A stretch of DNA of 5,460 bases from Acidimicrobiales bacterium (GTDB lineage Bacteria > Actinomycetota > Acidimicrobiia > Acidimicrobiales > Poriferisodalaceae), in assembly GCA_020439485.1 (NCBI GenBank), contig JAGQSP010000400.1:421-5880 (forward strand), in the 5' to 3' direction. The stretch's first letter is position 1. The number at the start of each line of letters is the position of its first letter. The notes below the pieces were generated by a model. That model was not told the origin of the DNA and did no database searches. It saw only the letters and a list, made by a program, of their open reading frames with translations. The translations under genes and the position numbers were made by a program. Positions 1-5,460 of the stretch are shown piece by piece.

Positions 1-2490
1 GACGGCGAGGCCCTGAACAACGCCAACTTCGCCACACCACCCGACGGCCAGTCACCTCGCATGCAGATGTTCGTATGGAACAACGCGACCCCAAATCGGT
101 CGTCGAGTTTCGACAGCGGCGTCGTGGTCCACGAGTACGCCCACGGACTCAGCAACCGCCTGACGGGCGGACCTTCGAACGTTTCGTGCCTACAGCAAGC
201 AGAGCAGCCGGGCGAGGGCTGGAGCGACTACGTCGGTCTGATGCTCACGATGCAGCCGGGCCAGACCGGTGCCGACCCGAGGGGCATCGGCACCTACCTG
301 CTCGGACAACCCCCCACCGGTGCGGGCATCCGCGCGTACCCCTACTCGACCAACATGCTCGTCGACCCCCGCACCTACGGAGACGTAGCGAACTCGACCG
401 CTCCGCACGGGGTCGGCTCGATCTTCGCCACGATGCTCTGGGAGATGACCTGGGCCCTGATCGATCGCGATGGGTTCGACCCAGATCTGATCAACGGAGC
501 CGGAGGCAACACGACAGCACTTCAGCTGGTGATCGACGCGATGAAGATCCAGCCGTGCAACCCCGGCTTCGTCGATGCACGCGATGCAATCATCACCGCA
601 GACCAGCTACTCACCGGTGGAACGAACCGGTGCCTGATCTGGGAGTCGTTCGCAAAGCGCGGCCTCGGGTACAGCGCCAGCCAGGGAAGTTCAGCCAGTC
701 ACACGGACGGGGTAGAAGCCTTCGACATCCCCCCCGACTGCACCGACCTGAGCCTGACCCTGACCGGCCCGACCATCGCGGCCGCCGGTGAGGTGATCGA
801 GATCACCGCTTCGGCATCGAACAACACTGCCAGCATCCAGACCGGAGTGTCAGCAAGCCTCGACCTCCACAACGCGTCGTATGTCGACGGATCGGCCACC
901 TGCCCCGCCGTGTCGGGGACGACTCTCGACCTACAGCTCGGCGATGTCGGCCCGGCCGGATCAGCAGCTTGTCGGTTCCTGGCTCGCGTCACCACCGCGG
1001 CGACCGAGGTGCTGCTCGACGACGACTTCGAGTCGGGCCTTACCTCTTGGGCCGTAACAAGCCCGGCAGGGCCCGACCAATGGTCAGCGGTGTCCACCGA
1101 CTCGCACAGCCCCAACAACTCGGCTTTCGCCATCGACAGCATCACGACCAGCGACCAGCAGATGACGACCACATCGCCGATCACGATGGGAACGAGCACT
1201 GTTCTGCGGTTCTGGCATCGCTACGACTTCGAGAACCGGTACGACGGAGGTGTGGTCGAGATCTCCGAGGACGGCGGCACCACCTGGGTCGGGACCCAGA
1301 ACCTGTTCGTCTCCGGGGGCTACCCGACGTCCCTGTTCAGTACTTCCAACCCGCTTAGCGGACGACCTGCATTCACCGGCGACAGCGGCGGCTGGAAAGA
1401 GTCGGTACTCTCGCTCGACCCGTATCAGGGATTCGACCTCATGTTCCGGTTCAGGGTAGGTACCGACGCAAGCGTAGGCGCACCCGGGTGGTGGGTAGAC
1501 GATGTCCGCCTGGCAAACGAGGTCGGCGCGATCGTGAGCGGAACCGCCACCGCCAGCACTCCGGCGACGACCTCGCAACCGGCTCAGCTACAGACCGAGA
1601 TCCACGAAGGCGGCTTGTTGCGGGTGACCACCGACCCACCGGTTCCGTCCCAGATCACGCTCGACGGCGTGCGCATGAACCGCTGGGGACTGAACTGGCT
1701 CCGCGTAGCTCCAGGCAGCTACGAGCTGTGCTTCTCGGACGTGATCGATTGGACGGCACCACCCTGCCAGACGGTGGTCATCGAAGACGGAACCACCACC
1801 ACCGCCGTCGGAACCTTCTCCCAACGAGGCTTCTTGCGCGTCGAGACAAGCCCACCAGTGCCTTCCACCATCACCATCGACGGTGAGCCGGCCGACGACT
1901 GGGGGCTTTGGATTGACATCGATCCGGGTAACTACGAGGTTTGCTTCGGCGCAGTCGCCGACTACGCGACGCCGCCGTGCCAGCAGGTGACAGTGTCTGC
2001 CGGTGCGCTCGAGACGGTGACCGGCTCTTTCACACCACAACCAGGGTCACCAGGGCCGGCAGGGCACGGGCTTCTCCGAGCAACAACCTCGCCGGCACTT
2101 CCGTCGATGATATCCATCAACGGAAACCCAGCAGATCGCTGGGGTCTCGACTGGGTGAAGCTGGCACCGGGCAGCTACGACGTCTGCTTCAGCGACATCC
2201 ATCTCTACGTCGCGCCCGACTGTCGTACGGTCGAGGTGGTGGCCGGTCAGGTCACAGCGACCGAGGGCGTATTCGAACAGCTGGGAGATCTGCGGGTAGT
2301 CACCGCTCCCCCACAGCCGAGCACCATCTACGTCGACGGGCTCCCACGCGATGCCTGGGGTCTTTGGACCGACCTGCCGGTGGGCGACCACATCGTTTGC
2401 TTCGAGGGCTGGGCGGGGTTCACCCCACCTTGTGAGACGACAACCCTCACAGCCCTCAACACAACGATCGTCGAGGGAACCTGGCCGTGA
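1..2490 (+). CDS. Secreted fungalysin-type (M36) zinc metallopeptidase with C-terminal beta domains and four PEGA-like repeats; 5' end outside window
   Basis: The frame is open from base 1, so the ATG at 61 is internal and the true start, signal peptide and propeptide lie upstream. The 829 visible residues begin inside the catalytic domain. HEYAH (residues 44-48) is the HExxH site, giving two zinc-binding His and the catalytic Glu; E72 in GEGWSD is the expected third ligand. The stretch PYSTNM and the later QPCNPGF and FAKRGLG are also typical of M36. The catalytic domain ends near residue 247. Then come a DUF11-like beta domain (about 248-336, with C301 and C324), a MAM/jelly-roll-like domain (about 337-508, ending in GWWVDDVRL), a Thr/Pro linker and four repeats (537-829). 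No LPXTG motif or C-terminal membrane segment follows, so release to the medium is inferred. Substrate unknown. The stop overlaps the next gene's GTG. The family call is firm; the accessory-domain names are approximate. Confidence 0.93.
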   Translation, partial: DGEALNNANFATPPDGQSPRMQMFVWNNATPNRSSSFDSGVVVHEYAHGLSNRLTGGPSNVSCLQQAEQPGEGWSDYVGLMLTMQPGQTGADPRGIGTYLLGQPPTGAGIRAYPYSTNMLVDPRTYGDVANSTAPHGVGSIFATMLWEMTWALIDRDGFDPDLINGAGGNTTALQLVIDAMKIQPCNPGFVDARDAIITADQLLTGGTNRCLIWESFAKRGLGYSASQGSSASHTDGVEAFDIPPDCTDLSLTLTGPTIAAAGEVIEITASASNNTASIQTGVSASLDLHNASYVDGSATCPAVSGTTLDLQLGDVGPAGSAACRFLARVTTAATEVLLDDDFESGLTSWAVTSPAGPDQWSAVSTDSHSPNNSAFAIDSITTSDQQMTTTSPITMGTSTVLRFWHRYDFENRYDGGVVEISEDGGTTWVGTQNLFVSGGYPTSLFSTSNPLSGRPAFTGDSGGWKESVLSLDPYQGFDLMFRFRVGTDASVGAPGWWVDDVRLANEVGAIVSGTATASTPATTSQPAQLQTEIHEGGLLRVTTDPPVPSQITLDGVRMNRWGLNWLRVAPGSYELCFSDVIDWTAPPCQTVVIEDGTTTTAVGTFSQRGFLRVETSPPVPSTITIDGEPADDWGLWIDIDPGNYEVCFGAVADYATPPCQQVTVSAGALETVTGSFTPQPGSPGPAGHGLLRATTSPALPSMISINGNPADRWGLDWVKLAPGSYDVCFSDIHLYVAPDCRTVEVVAGQVTATEGVFEQLGDLRVVTAPPQPSTIYVDGLPRDAWGLWTDLPVGDHIVCFEGWAGFTPPCETTTLTALNTTIVEGTWP
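1609..2487 (+). repeat. Four tandem PEGA-like protein repeats (A-B-linker-A-B) inside the peptidase gene
   Basis: Repeat units lie at 1609-1824, 1825-2040, 2062-2280 and 2281-2487 (72, 72, 73 and 69 codons). Each opens with an LRV/LRA-type strand followed by a TxPPxPS-like turn, then I-x-[ILV]-[DN]-G, a WGL motif, a short segment before a C-F pair, and a second Cys 11 or 12 residues after the first (C577/C589, C648/C660, C729/C741, C800/C811). Units 1 and 3 share WGLxW and APGSY plus CFSD (type A). Units 2 and 4 share DWGLW/AWGLW, one residue fewer before the Cys, and PSTI (type B). A seven-residue linker, PGSPGPA, separates the two A-B pairs. The Cys pairs probably form one disulfide per unit. 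The PEGA-like label rests on the general pattern of short beta-rich surface repeats. A substrate-binding or spacer role is inference. Confidence 0.8.
2473..2489 (+). promoter_or_regulatory. Shine-Dalgarno-like GAGGGA and overlapping GTGA start/stop
   Basis: GAGGGA at 2473-2478 lies about nine bases before the GTG at 2487-2489. The GTG shares GTGA with the peptidase stop codon (TGA, 2488-2490). This layout supports the GTG as the true start and suggests translational coupling: ribosomes finishing the peptidase could restart on the next gene. The only nearby alternative, an ATG at 2514, would remove the basic residues in front of the hydrophobic segment. Confidence 0.65.
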
Positions 2491-3245
2491 GACCCAAGGT
2501 CGCAATCGGTGGCATGGCAGCGGTTGCTGCTGTGGTCGTCGGCGCATTCGCGCTGGCACCACGATCGGGCACCTCGGTCGAAACCAGAGACGGCGCCCCA
2601 ACCACCGAGACGCCAGCGACGGTCACTGCCCCAAAGCCGACAAGCACCCAGCCCGAGACGCGCGATACAACAACGCCGACGAGCGAGCAGCCCTCCGACG
2701 CAGAGGTCGTTACCACCCCTGCTCCACAAGCAACCGAGGCACAACGGCCAGAACGCAGCGAAGCGGAGTCCGCGTCCACCAGCACCGAAGGCCCGTCGGG
2801 TTCGACCACCTCGATCACGTCGACGACATCGACGACATCAGAGTCGCCCACGCCAACTACCGCTGGCGGTTCGGATACGTCGACCTCGGTGGTGGTCACG
2901 ACTACGGAGCCCCCAGACAACGCCACCGAGAACGAGGGGGCGCCGACAACGAGCACAACAACAACCACCGAGCCCGCGATACCGGACGCCCCGGCGCTCA
3001 TCACGGCTTCCGCCAGTGGTGCGACCTTCCAGATTCGAGCAGGTTCGAACGTCACACTCGCCCTCGACGCCGCCGCTAGCGCCCCAACCGCGTCCGGAGC
3101 GGTAGCTGTTGCACCGCTCGACTCTCTCGTCGACACCGGCGATCAGAGATTCGCCGTATTCGCGGCCGCCGAGGGGACGGGCACTGTGACCGCCAAGAGT
3201 GGGGCCTCGACCCTCGTATGGTCATTCGTGGTCGTTCAGCCGTGA
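2487..3245 (+). CDS. Membrane-anchored or secreted Thr/Ser/Pro-rich stalk protein, function unknown
   Basis: I do not recognise this 252-residue protein. R2 and K4 precede a hydrophobic stretch at about residues 5-24, which reads as an uncleaved anchor or a signal peptide. There is no Cys anywhere, so it is not a lipoprotein. Residues 29-164 form a low-complexity stalk in which I count 42 Thr in 136 residues, with many Ser, Pro and Glu, including runs such as TTSTTTTTE. Such regions are usually extended, wall-spanning and often O-glycosylated in actinobacteria. Residues about 168-252 look like a compact beta-rich, Ig-like domain, with alternating hydrophobic strands (AGSNVTLALDA, RFAVFAAAEGTGTVTA, LVWSFVVV). 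The start overlaps the peptidase stop by four bases, so the two products are probably made together. Roles as anchor, chaperone, inhibitor or substrate-binding partner of the peptidase are all open. A long antisense frame here is a shadow. Confidence 0.8.
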   Translation: MRPKVAIGGMAAVAAVVVGAFALAPRSGTSVETRDGAPTTETPATVTAPKPTSTQPETRDTTTPTSEQPSDAEVVTTPAPQATEAQRPERSEAESASTSTEGPSGSTTSITSTTSTTSESPTPTTAGGSDTSTSVVVTTTEPPDNATENEGAPTTSTTTTTEPAIPDAPALITASASGATFQIRAGSNVTLALDAAASAPTASGAVAVAPLDSLVDTGDQRFAVFAAAEGTGTVTAKSGASTLVWSFVVVQP

Positions 3246-3258
3246 CGTCACAGCCGCT

Positions 3259-3273
3259 CTACGACTCTCGTAG
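3259..3273. other. Small stem-loop after the peptidase/stalk-protein pair
   Basis: CTACGA (3259-3264) and TCGTAG (3268-3273) form a perfect six-base stem with a three-base loop, 14 bases after the stop codon. No T-run follows, so it is at best a weak or factor-assisted terminator. The upstream stop codon lies within a separate 10-base palindrome, GTGACGTCAC (3242-3251). Confidence 0.3.
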
Positions 3274-3293
3274 CAACTACTTAAAGTGGTTGC
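3273..3293. promoter_or_regulatory. Operator-like 21-nt dyad upstream of the glycosyltransferase
   Basis: The arms GCAACTACTT (3273-3282) and AAGTGGTTGC (3284-3293) flank a central A at 3283. Nine of ten positions are complementary; the exception is T3278 against G3288. The core ACTTAAAGT is AT-rich, unusual in this GC-rich DNA. The right arm overlaps the proposed -35 element, where a dimeric repressor would block RNA polymerase. As RNA it could also fold into a stem with one G-U pair. Which regulator binds, if any, cannot be told from the window. Confidence 0.45.
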
Positions 3294-3325
3294 CTGGGAC
3301 ACAAAGACCACGTACCGTAGTCACC
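3290..3325 (+). promoter_or_regulatory. Putative sigma70-type promoter giving a leaderless transcript
   Basis: A -35-like TTGCCT (3290-3295) and a -10-like TACCGT (3313-3318, matching the actinobacterial TAnnnT pattern) are separated by 17 bases. The GTG codon at 3326 begins eight bases after the last T of the -10, which is where transcription would be expected to start. No Shine-Dalgarno-like sequence precedes that GTG. All this agrees with a leaderless mRNA, a common type in actinobacteria. Confidence 0.5.
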
Positions 3326-4411
3326 GTGGGAGAGGGAAGGCGGCGCGCAAACACGGACCGCGCAGGTGACCGCACCGGCGCAACCGTCATTCACGTTGCC
3401 GAGGCGTGGGGCGGAGGAATCGTCGACGCGTGCGAATGGATCGCAAGCCAGAGCCCCGGCTCACACCACACCCTCATCTACGTCGAGCGGGACGGCGTTT
3501 CGAGGAAACCTGACCCCGAACTGTTCGAGCGAGCTATCCAAACCGACGGCCGGCTCGCCATGGCCAGGACGATCAGGTCAGAACTCAAGAGGTCCGACAA
3601 CGCGGTGATCCACGCACACTCCAGCTGGGCGGGCCTTCTGTCGAGAATCGTCAACGGCAAGGCTCCTGTGGTCTATTCGCCCCACTGCTTCGCCTTCGAG
3701 CGGGTCGACATCGGAACAGTCACCCGAACGGTCTTCCAGTTGATCGAGCGCGCGGGCGCGCACCGGACCGCCGTGCTGATCGCAAACGGTGGCCGCGAAG
3801 CTCAGACGGCCGACTCGTTGGGCTATCGGCGCGTCGTCAACTTGCCCATGGTCGGACGCCGCGAGCCAGATCTGGTAGCAGCCAAACCCGGAGCCGAACT
3901 CACCACGATCGGTCGGATCGCCTCCCAGAAAGACCCGGGCTACTTCGTGGAACTCCGGGATCGGGTTCAGCAGTTGATGGGTCGCGAGATATCGGCACGC
4001 TGGATCGGAGGCGTCGATCTCGGCTTCAGCGACAGCATCCTCAGGGATGCCGGGGTCGAGATAACCGGATGGCTCACACCACCCGAGGTTCTCGAGTGGG
4101 TCGCAGACTCGGGCGTATATGTCCACACCGCAGCCTGGGAAGCCGGGGTTCCCCTGTCGATCTTCGACGCCGCATCGCTCGAGATCCCCGTTCTGGTGCG
4201 AGCTATTCCCTCGCTCGAGTGGTCAGCCTTCCCGAGTTACCCAGACATCGCCGCCCACGCCGAAGCCGTCGCTGAGTGCCTTCGTTCGACGGAGGCGAGG
4301 AAGAGCCATATCAAACAGACGGTGCTGGCCGCGCAGGAGATCGCCGACTTGTCAGGCGACGTAGACCTCTGCGAGCTGTACCGAGACCTCACCAACAACC
4401 AGCGCGACTGA
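3326..4411 (+). CDS. GT-B fold glycosyltransferase, GT4-like
   Basis: This predicts a 361-residue cytoplasmic enzyme moving a sugar from a nucleotide-activated donor onto an unknown acceptor, probably in surface glycan or glycolipid synthesis. The N-terminal half has VIHVAEAWGGG (21-31), the usual Gly-rich loop after the first strand, then HAHSSWAG (96-103) and YSPHCFAFE (117-125). The C-terminal donor-binding half has GRIASQK (196-202), matching the GRxxxxK motif, and WEAGVPLSIFDAASLEIPV from W271. In most GT4 enzymes the last region carries two Glu eight positions apart; here E272 is followed by D281, so the motif is altered. The start is uncertain: an ATG at 3218 would add 36 residues that do not look like the family, overlap the upstream gene by 28 bases, and run through the dyad and promoter. 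No internal ATG is plausible. I prefer the GTG at 3326. Acceptor and donor sugars cannot be read from the sequence. Confidence 0.85.
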   Translation: MGEGRRRANTDRAGDRTGATVIHVAEAWGGGIVDACEWIASQSPGSHHTLIYVERDGVSRKPDPELFERAIQTDGRLAMARTIRSELKRSDNAVIHAHSSWAGLLSRIVNGKAPVVYSPHCFAFERVDIGTVTRTVFQLIERAGAHRTAVLIANGGREAQTADSLGYRRVVNLPMVGRREPDLVAAKPGAELTTIGRIASQKDPGYFVELRDRVQQLMGREISARWIGGVDLGFSDSILRDAGVEITGWLTPPEVLEWVADSGVYVHTAAWEAGVPLSIFDAASLEIPVLVRAIPSLEWSAFPSYPDIAAHAEAVAECLRSTEARKSHIKQTVLAAQEIADLSGDVDLCELYRDLTNNQRD

Positions 4412-4434
4412 GACACCTCCCGGCAGTAGTCGGC

Positions 4435-4449
4435 TAGCGTCGCGACACC
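4435..4449 (+). promoter_or_regulatory. Putative -10 element (TAGCGT) just upstream of the oxidoreductase
   Basis: TAGCGT (4435-4440) fits TAnnnT and ends nine bases before the ATG at 4450. No convincing -35 element and no Shine-Dalgarno-like sequence are visible in the 38-base gap after the glycosyltransferase stop. A transcript from here would have a leader of zero to a few bases. Read-through from the upstream gene is also possible. Confidence 0.35.
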
Positions 4450-5418
4450 ATGACTTCGCTTGCGTGCATGCTGATGCCAGAAGGTCCGGTCGGCAAGGTG
4501 GTCGACGTTGCCGTCGAGGCCGAACGCCTGGGATTCGAACGGGTGTGGATACCAGACGAGGGCCTGGCAGCCCGCGAGTGTTACGTATCGCTGGCCGCTG
4601 TTGCTGCAGCCACCCACCGGGTTCAGGTGGGTACAGGGATCACCAATGCCTACACGCGCCATCCGGGGGTGACGGCCTCGGCCATTGCCACGCTGGATGA
4701 GCTGTCGGGAGGCAGGGCGGCACTGGGTGTAGGGGCAGGAGGCGGGCTGACCCTGACCCCCATGGCCATCGATCGGGTCAAACCGCTCAGCGCTATGCGC
4801 GAGCTGATCGAAACCTGCCGAAGACTGTGGGGCGGCCAGACCGTCGACGGACCGGGCATCACCGGTTCCTTCGCTGACGCCCGCATGGGCTATGGCAGGG
4901 CCGAGATACCGGTGTGGATCGCCGGTCGCGGACCAAAGGTAATTGCCACCGCCGGCGAGCTGGCCGACGGCTTCATCATGTCCTACGTGCACAAGGACCT
5001 GATCGACGAGCATGTCGCCTCGCTGGCGACAGCCGCCGAAGCAGCCGCGAAGCCAAGGCCCAAGATCTGCTACATGACCCTCGTCGCCTCCGACGACAGG
5101 TCGTTCGCATCGGCCAAGCAAGCTCTGACGTTTCGCCTGGTCGATTCGCCCGAGTCGGTCAAGGAACGCATCGGCATGACACCAGCCGACACAGCCGCGC
5201 TGCGCAGCGCGATAGCTGCCGGCGGGCCACCGGCCGCTGCACATCTCGTCAAGGACGAGTGGGTCGAGCAGTTCGTCATCGCGGGCAGCCCGGCCCAGTG
5301 CCGAGCCGAGCTAGAGACCCTGATGGCAGCGCACGGCATCGACGAGTTCCAGGTTTCGGTCAACGACCTCGACGCCGGCGCCGACACCCTCGCGGCCATC
5401 TCCGACCTGGTGTCCTGA
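4450..5418 (+). CDS. LLM-class (luciferase-like) oxidoreductase, probably F420-dependent
   Basis: This complete 322-residue TIM-barrel protein of the bacterial luciferase-like superfamily resembles the branch with methylenetetrahydromethanopterin reductase and the many actinobacterial F420-dependent paralogues. Diagnostic stretches are AERLGFERVWIPDEG (24-38), VGTGITNAYTRHPGVTAS (60-77), the following LDELSGGRAALGVGAG (82-97), IPVWIAGRGPKVIATAGE (153-170) with LADGFI after it, and a late FVIAGSPAQCRAEL (275-288), which commonly closes this family. The TGITNAYTRHP and GVGAG segments line the cofactor pocket in characterised relatives. F420 rather than FMN as cofactor is inferred from this resemblance and the likely host lineage. 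The substrate is unknown; these enzymes act on very varied carbonyl, pterin and redox-active compounds. Length is normal and no residue looks broken. The gene sits 38 bases after the glycosyltransferase, with no obvious functional link to it. Confidence 0.9.
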   Translation: MTSLACMLMPEGPVGKVVDVAVEAERLGFERVWIPDEGLAARECYVSLAAVAAATHRVQVGTGITNAYTRHPGVTASAIATLDELSGGRAALGVGAGGGLTLTPMAIDRVKPLSAMRELIETCRRLWGGQTVDGPGITGSFADARMGYGRAEIPVWIAGRGPKVIATAGELADGFIMSYVHKDLIDEHVASLATAAEAAAKPRPKICYMTLVASDDRSFASAKQALTFRLVDSPESVKERIGMTPADTAALRSAIAAGGPPAAAHLVKDEWVEQFVIAGSPAQCRAELETLMAAHGIDEFQVSVNDLDAGADTLAAISDLVS

Positions 5419-5460
5419 ACCGGGCCGCCCTCGGCTGGCCGTCTTTCAGCGGCGCCAGTG

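Noticed and set aside
61..63. ATG at 61 as the start of the peptidase
   Set aside because: The frame is open to base 1 and the upstream codons encode M36-like sequence (NNANFATPPDG), so this Met is internal.
2822..2839. Two exact tandem copies of the 9-base unit GACGACATC
   Set aside because: Explained by the repetitive Thr/Ser codons of the low-complexity stalk; too short to count as a separate repeat element.
2456..3136. Long minus-strand open frame (226 codons) opposite the Thr-rich protein gene
   Set aside because: It is the antisense of a low-complexity region in which Thr/Ser codons give Val/Gly/Arg/Ser runs in reverse. It overlaps the coupled, better supported + strand gene and has no recognisable domain.
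4439..4446. Perfect palindrome GTCGCGAC before the oxidoreductase start
   Set aside because: Eight-base GC-rich palindromes are common in DNA of this composition, and there is no further dyad around it.
4237..5244. Long minus-strand open frame (335 codons) opposite the glycosyltransferase end and the oxidoreductase
   Set aside because: It lies across a clear LLM-family gene and the end of the glycosyltransferase. Long antisense frames are expected in GC-rich DNA, and the translation is rich in Arg, Gly, Cys and Trp without family motifs.
5435..5458. Possible terminator hairpin after the oxidoreductase (CTGGC and GCCAG arms plus an inner CG/CG pair)
   Set aside because: The stem is short, contains a two-base bulge, and no T-run is visible before the window ends. 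Too weak to list as a terminator.
5446..5460. Possible 3' end of a convergent minus-strand gene (codons reading HWRR then a stop)
   Set aside because: Only four codons and a stop are visible. It is compatible with a convergent gene but cannot be distinguished from chance.
1..5460. Mobile elements, CRISPR arrays, tRNA or rRNA genes
   Set aside because: No direct-repeat/spacer pattern, transposase or integrase motif, terminal inverted repeats, or tRNA/rRNA-like sequence was seen.

Overview
The window is GC-rich, compactly coded DNA with all recognisable genes on the + strand. It looks like a high-GC actinobacterium. The pointers are the GC-rich third codon positions, an LLM-class F420-type oxidoreductase, TAnnnT -10 boxes placed so that transcripts would be leaderless or nearly so, and a secreted M36 peptidase carrying PEGA-like 'WGLxW' repeats of a kind I associate with marine or freshwater Acidimicrobiia-type actinobacteria. 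The lineage guess is from memory of protein style, not from a search.

Layout. (1) Positions 1-2490 hold the 3' part of a large secreted fungalysin-type (M36) zinc metallopeptidase. Its start lies upstream of the window. The zinc site is visible, followed by a DUF11-like beta domain, a MAM/jelly-roll-like domain and four PEGA-like repeats arranged A-B-linker-A-B. (2) Positions 2487-3245 hold a gene whose GTG start overlaps the peptidase stop codon (GTGA). It encodes a membrane-anchored or secreted protein with a long Thr/Ser/Pro-rich stalk and a small C-terminal beta-rich domain of unknown function. (3) Positions 3246-3325 are an intergenic region with a small stem-loop, a strong 21-nt dyad and a promoter-like -35/-10 pair. 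(4) Positions 3326-4411 encode a GT-B fold, GT4-like glycosyltransferase, for which I prefer a leaderless GTG start over the longer ATG form at 3218. (5) Positions 4450-5418 encode a complete LLM-class, probably F420-dependent, oxidoreductase. (6) The last 42 bases hold no gene that I can support.

How they may work together. Genes 1 and 2 look like a translationally coupled pair acting outside the cell, a secreted protease and an anchored partner of unknown role. The glycosyltransferase appears to have its own promoter, with a possible operator over its -35 element. The oxidoreductase also has its own -10-like element and no evident functional tie to the others. The window is mostly ordinary. 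The parts most worth a second look are the coupled peptidase/stalk-protein pair, the A-B-A-B repeat array and the operator-like dyad upstream of the glycosyltransferase.
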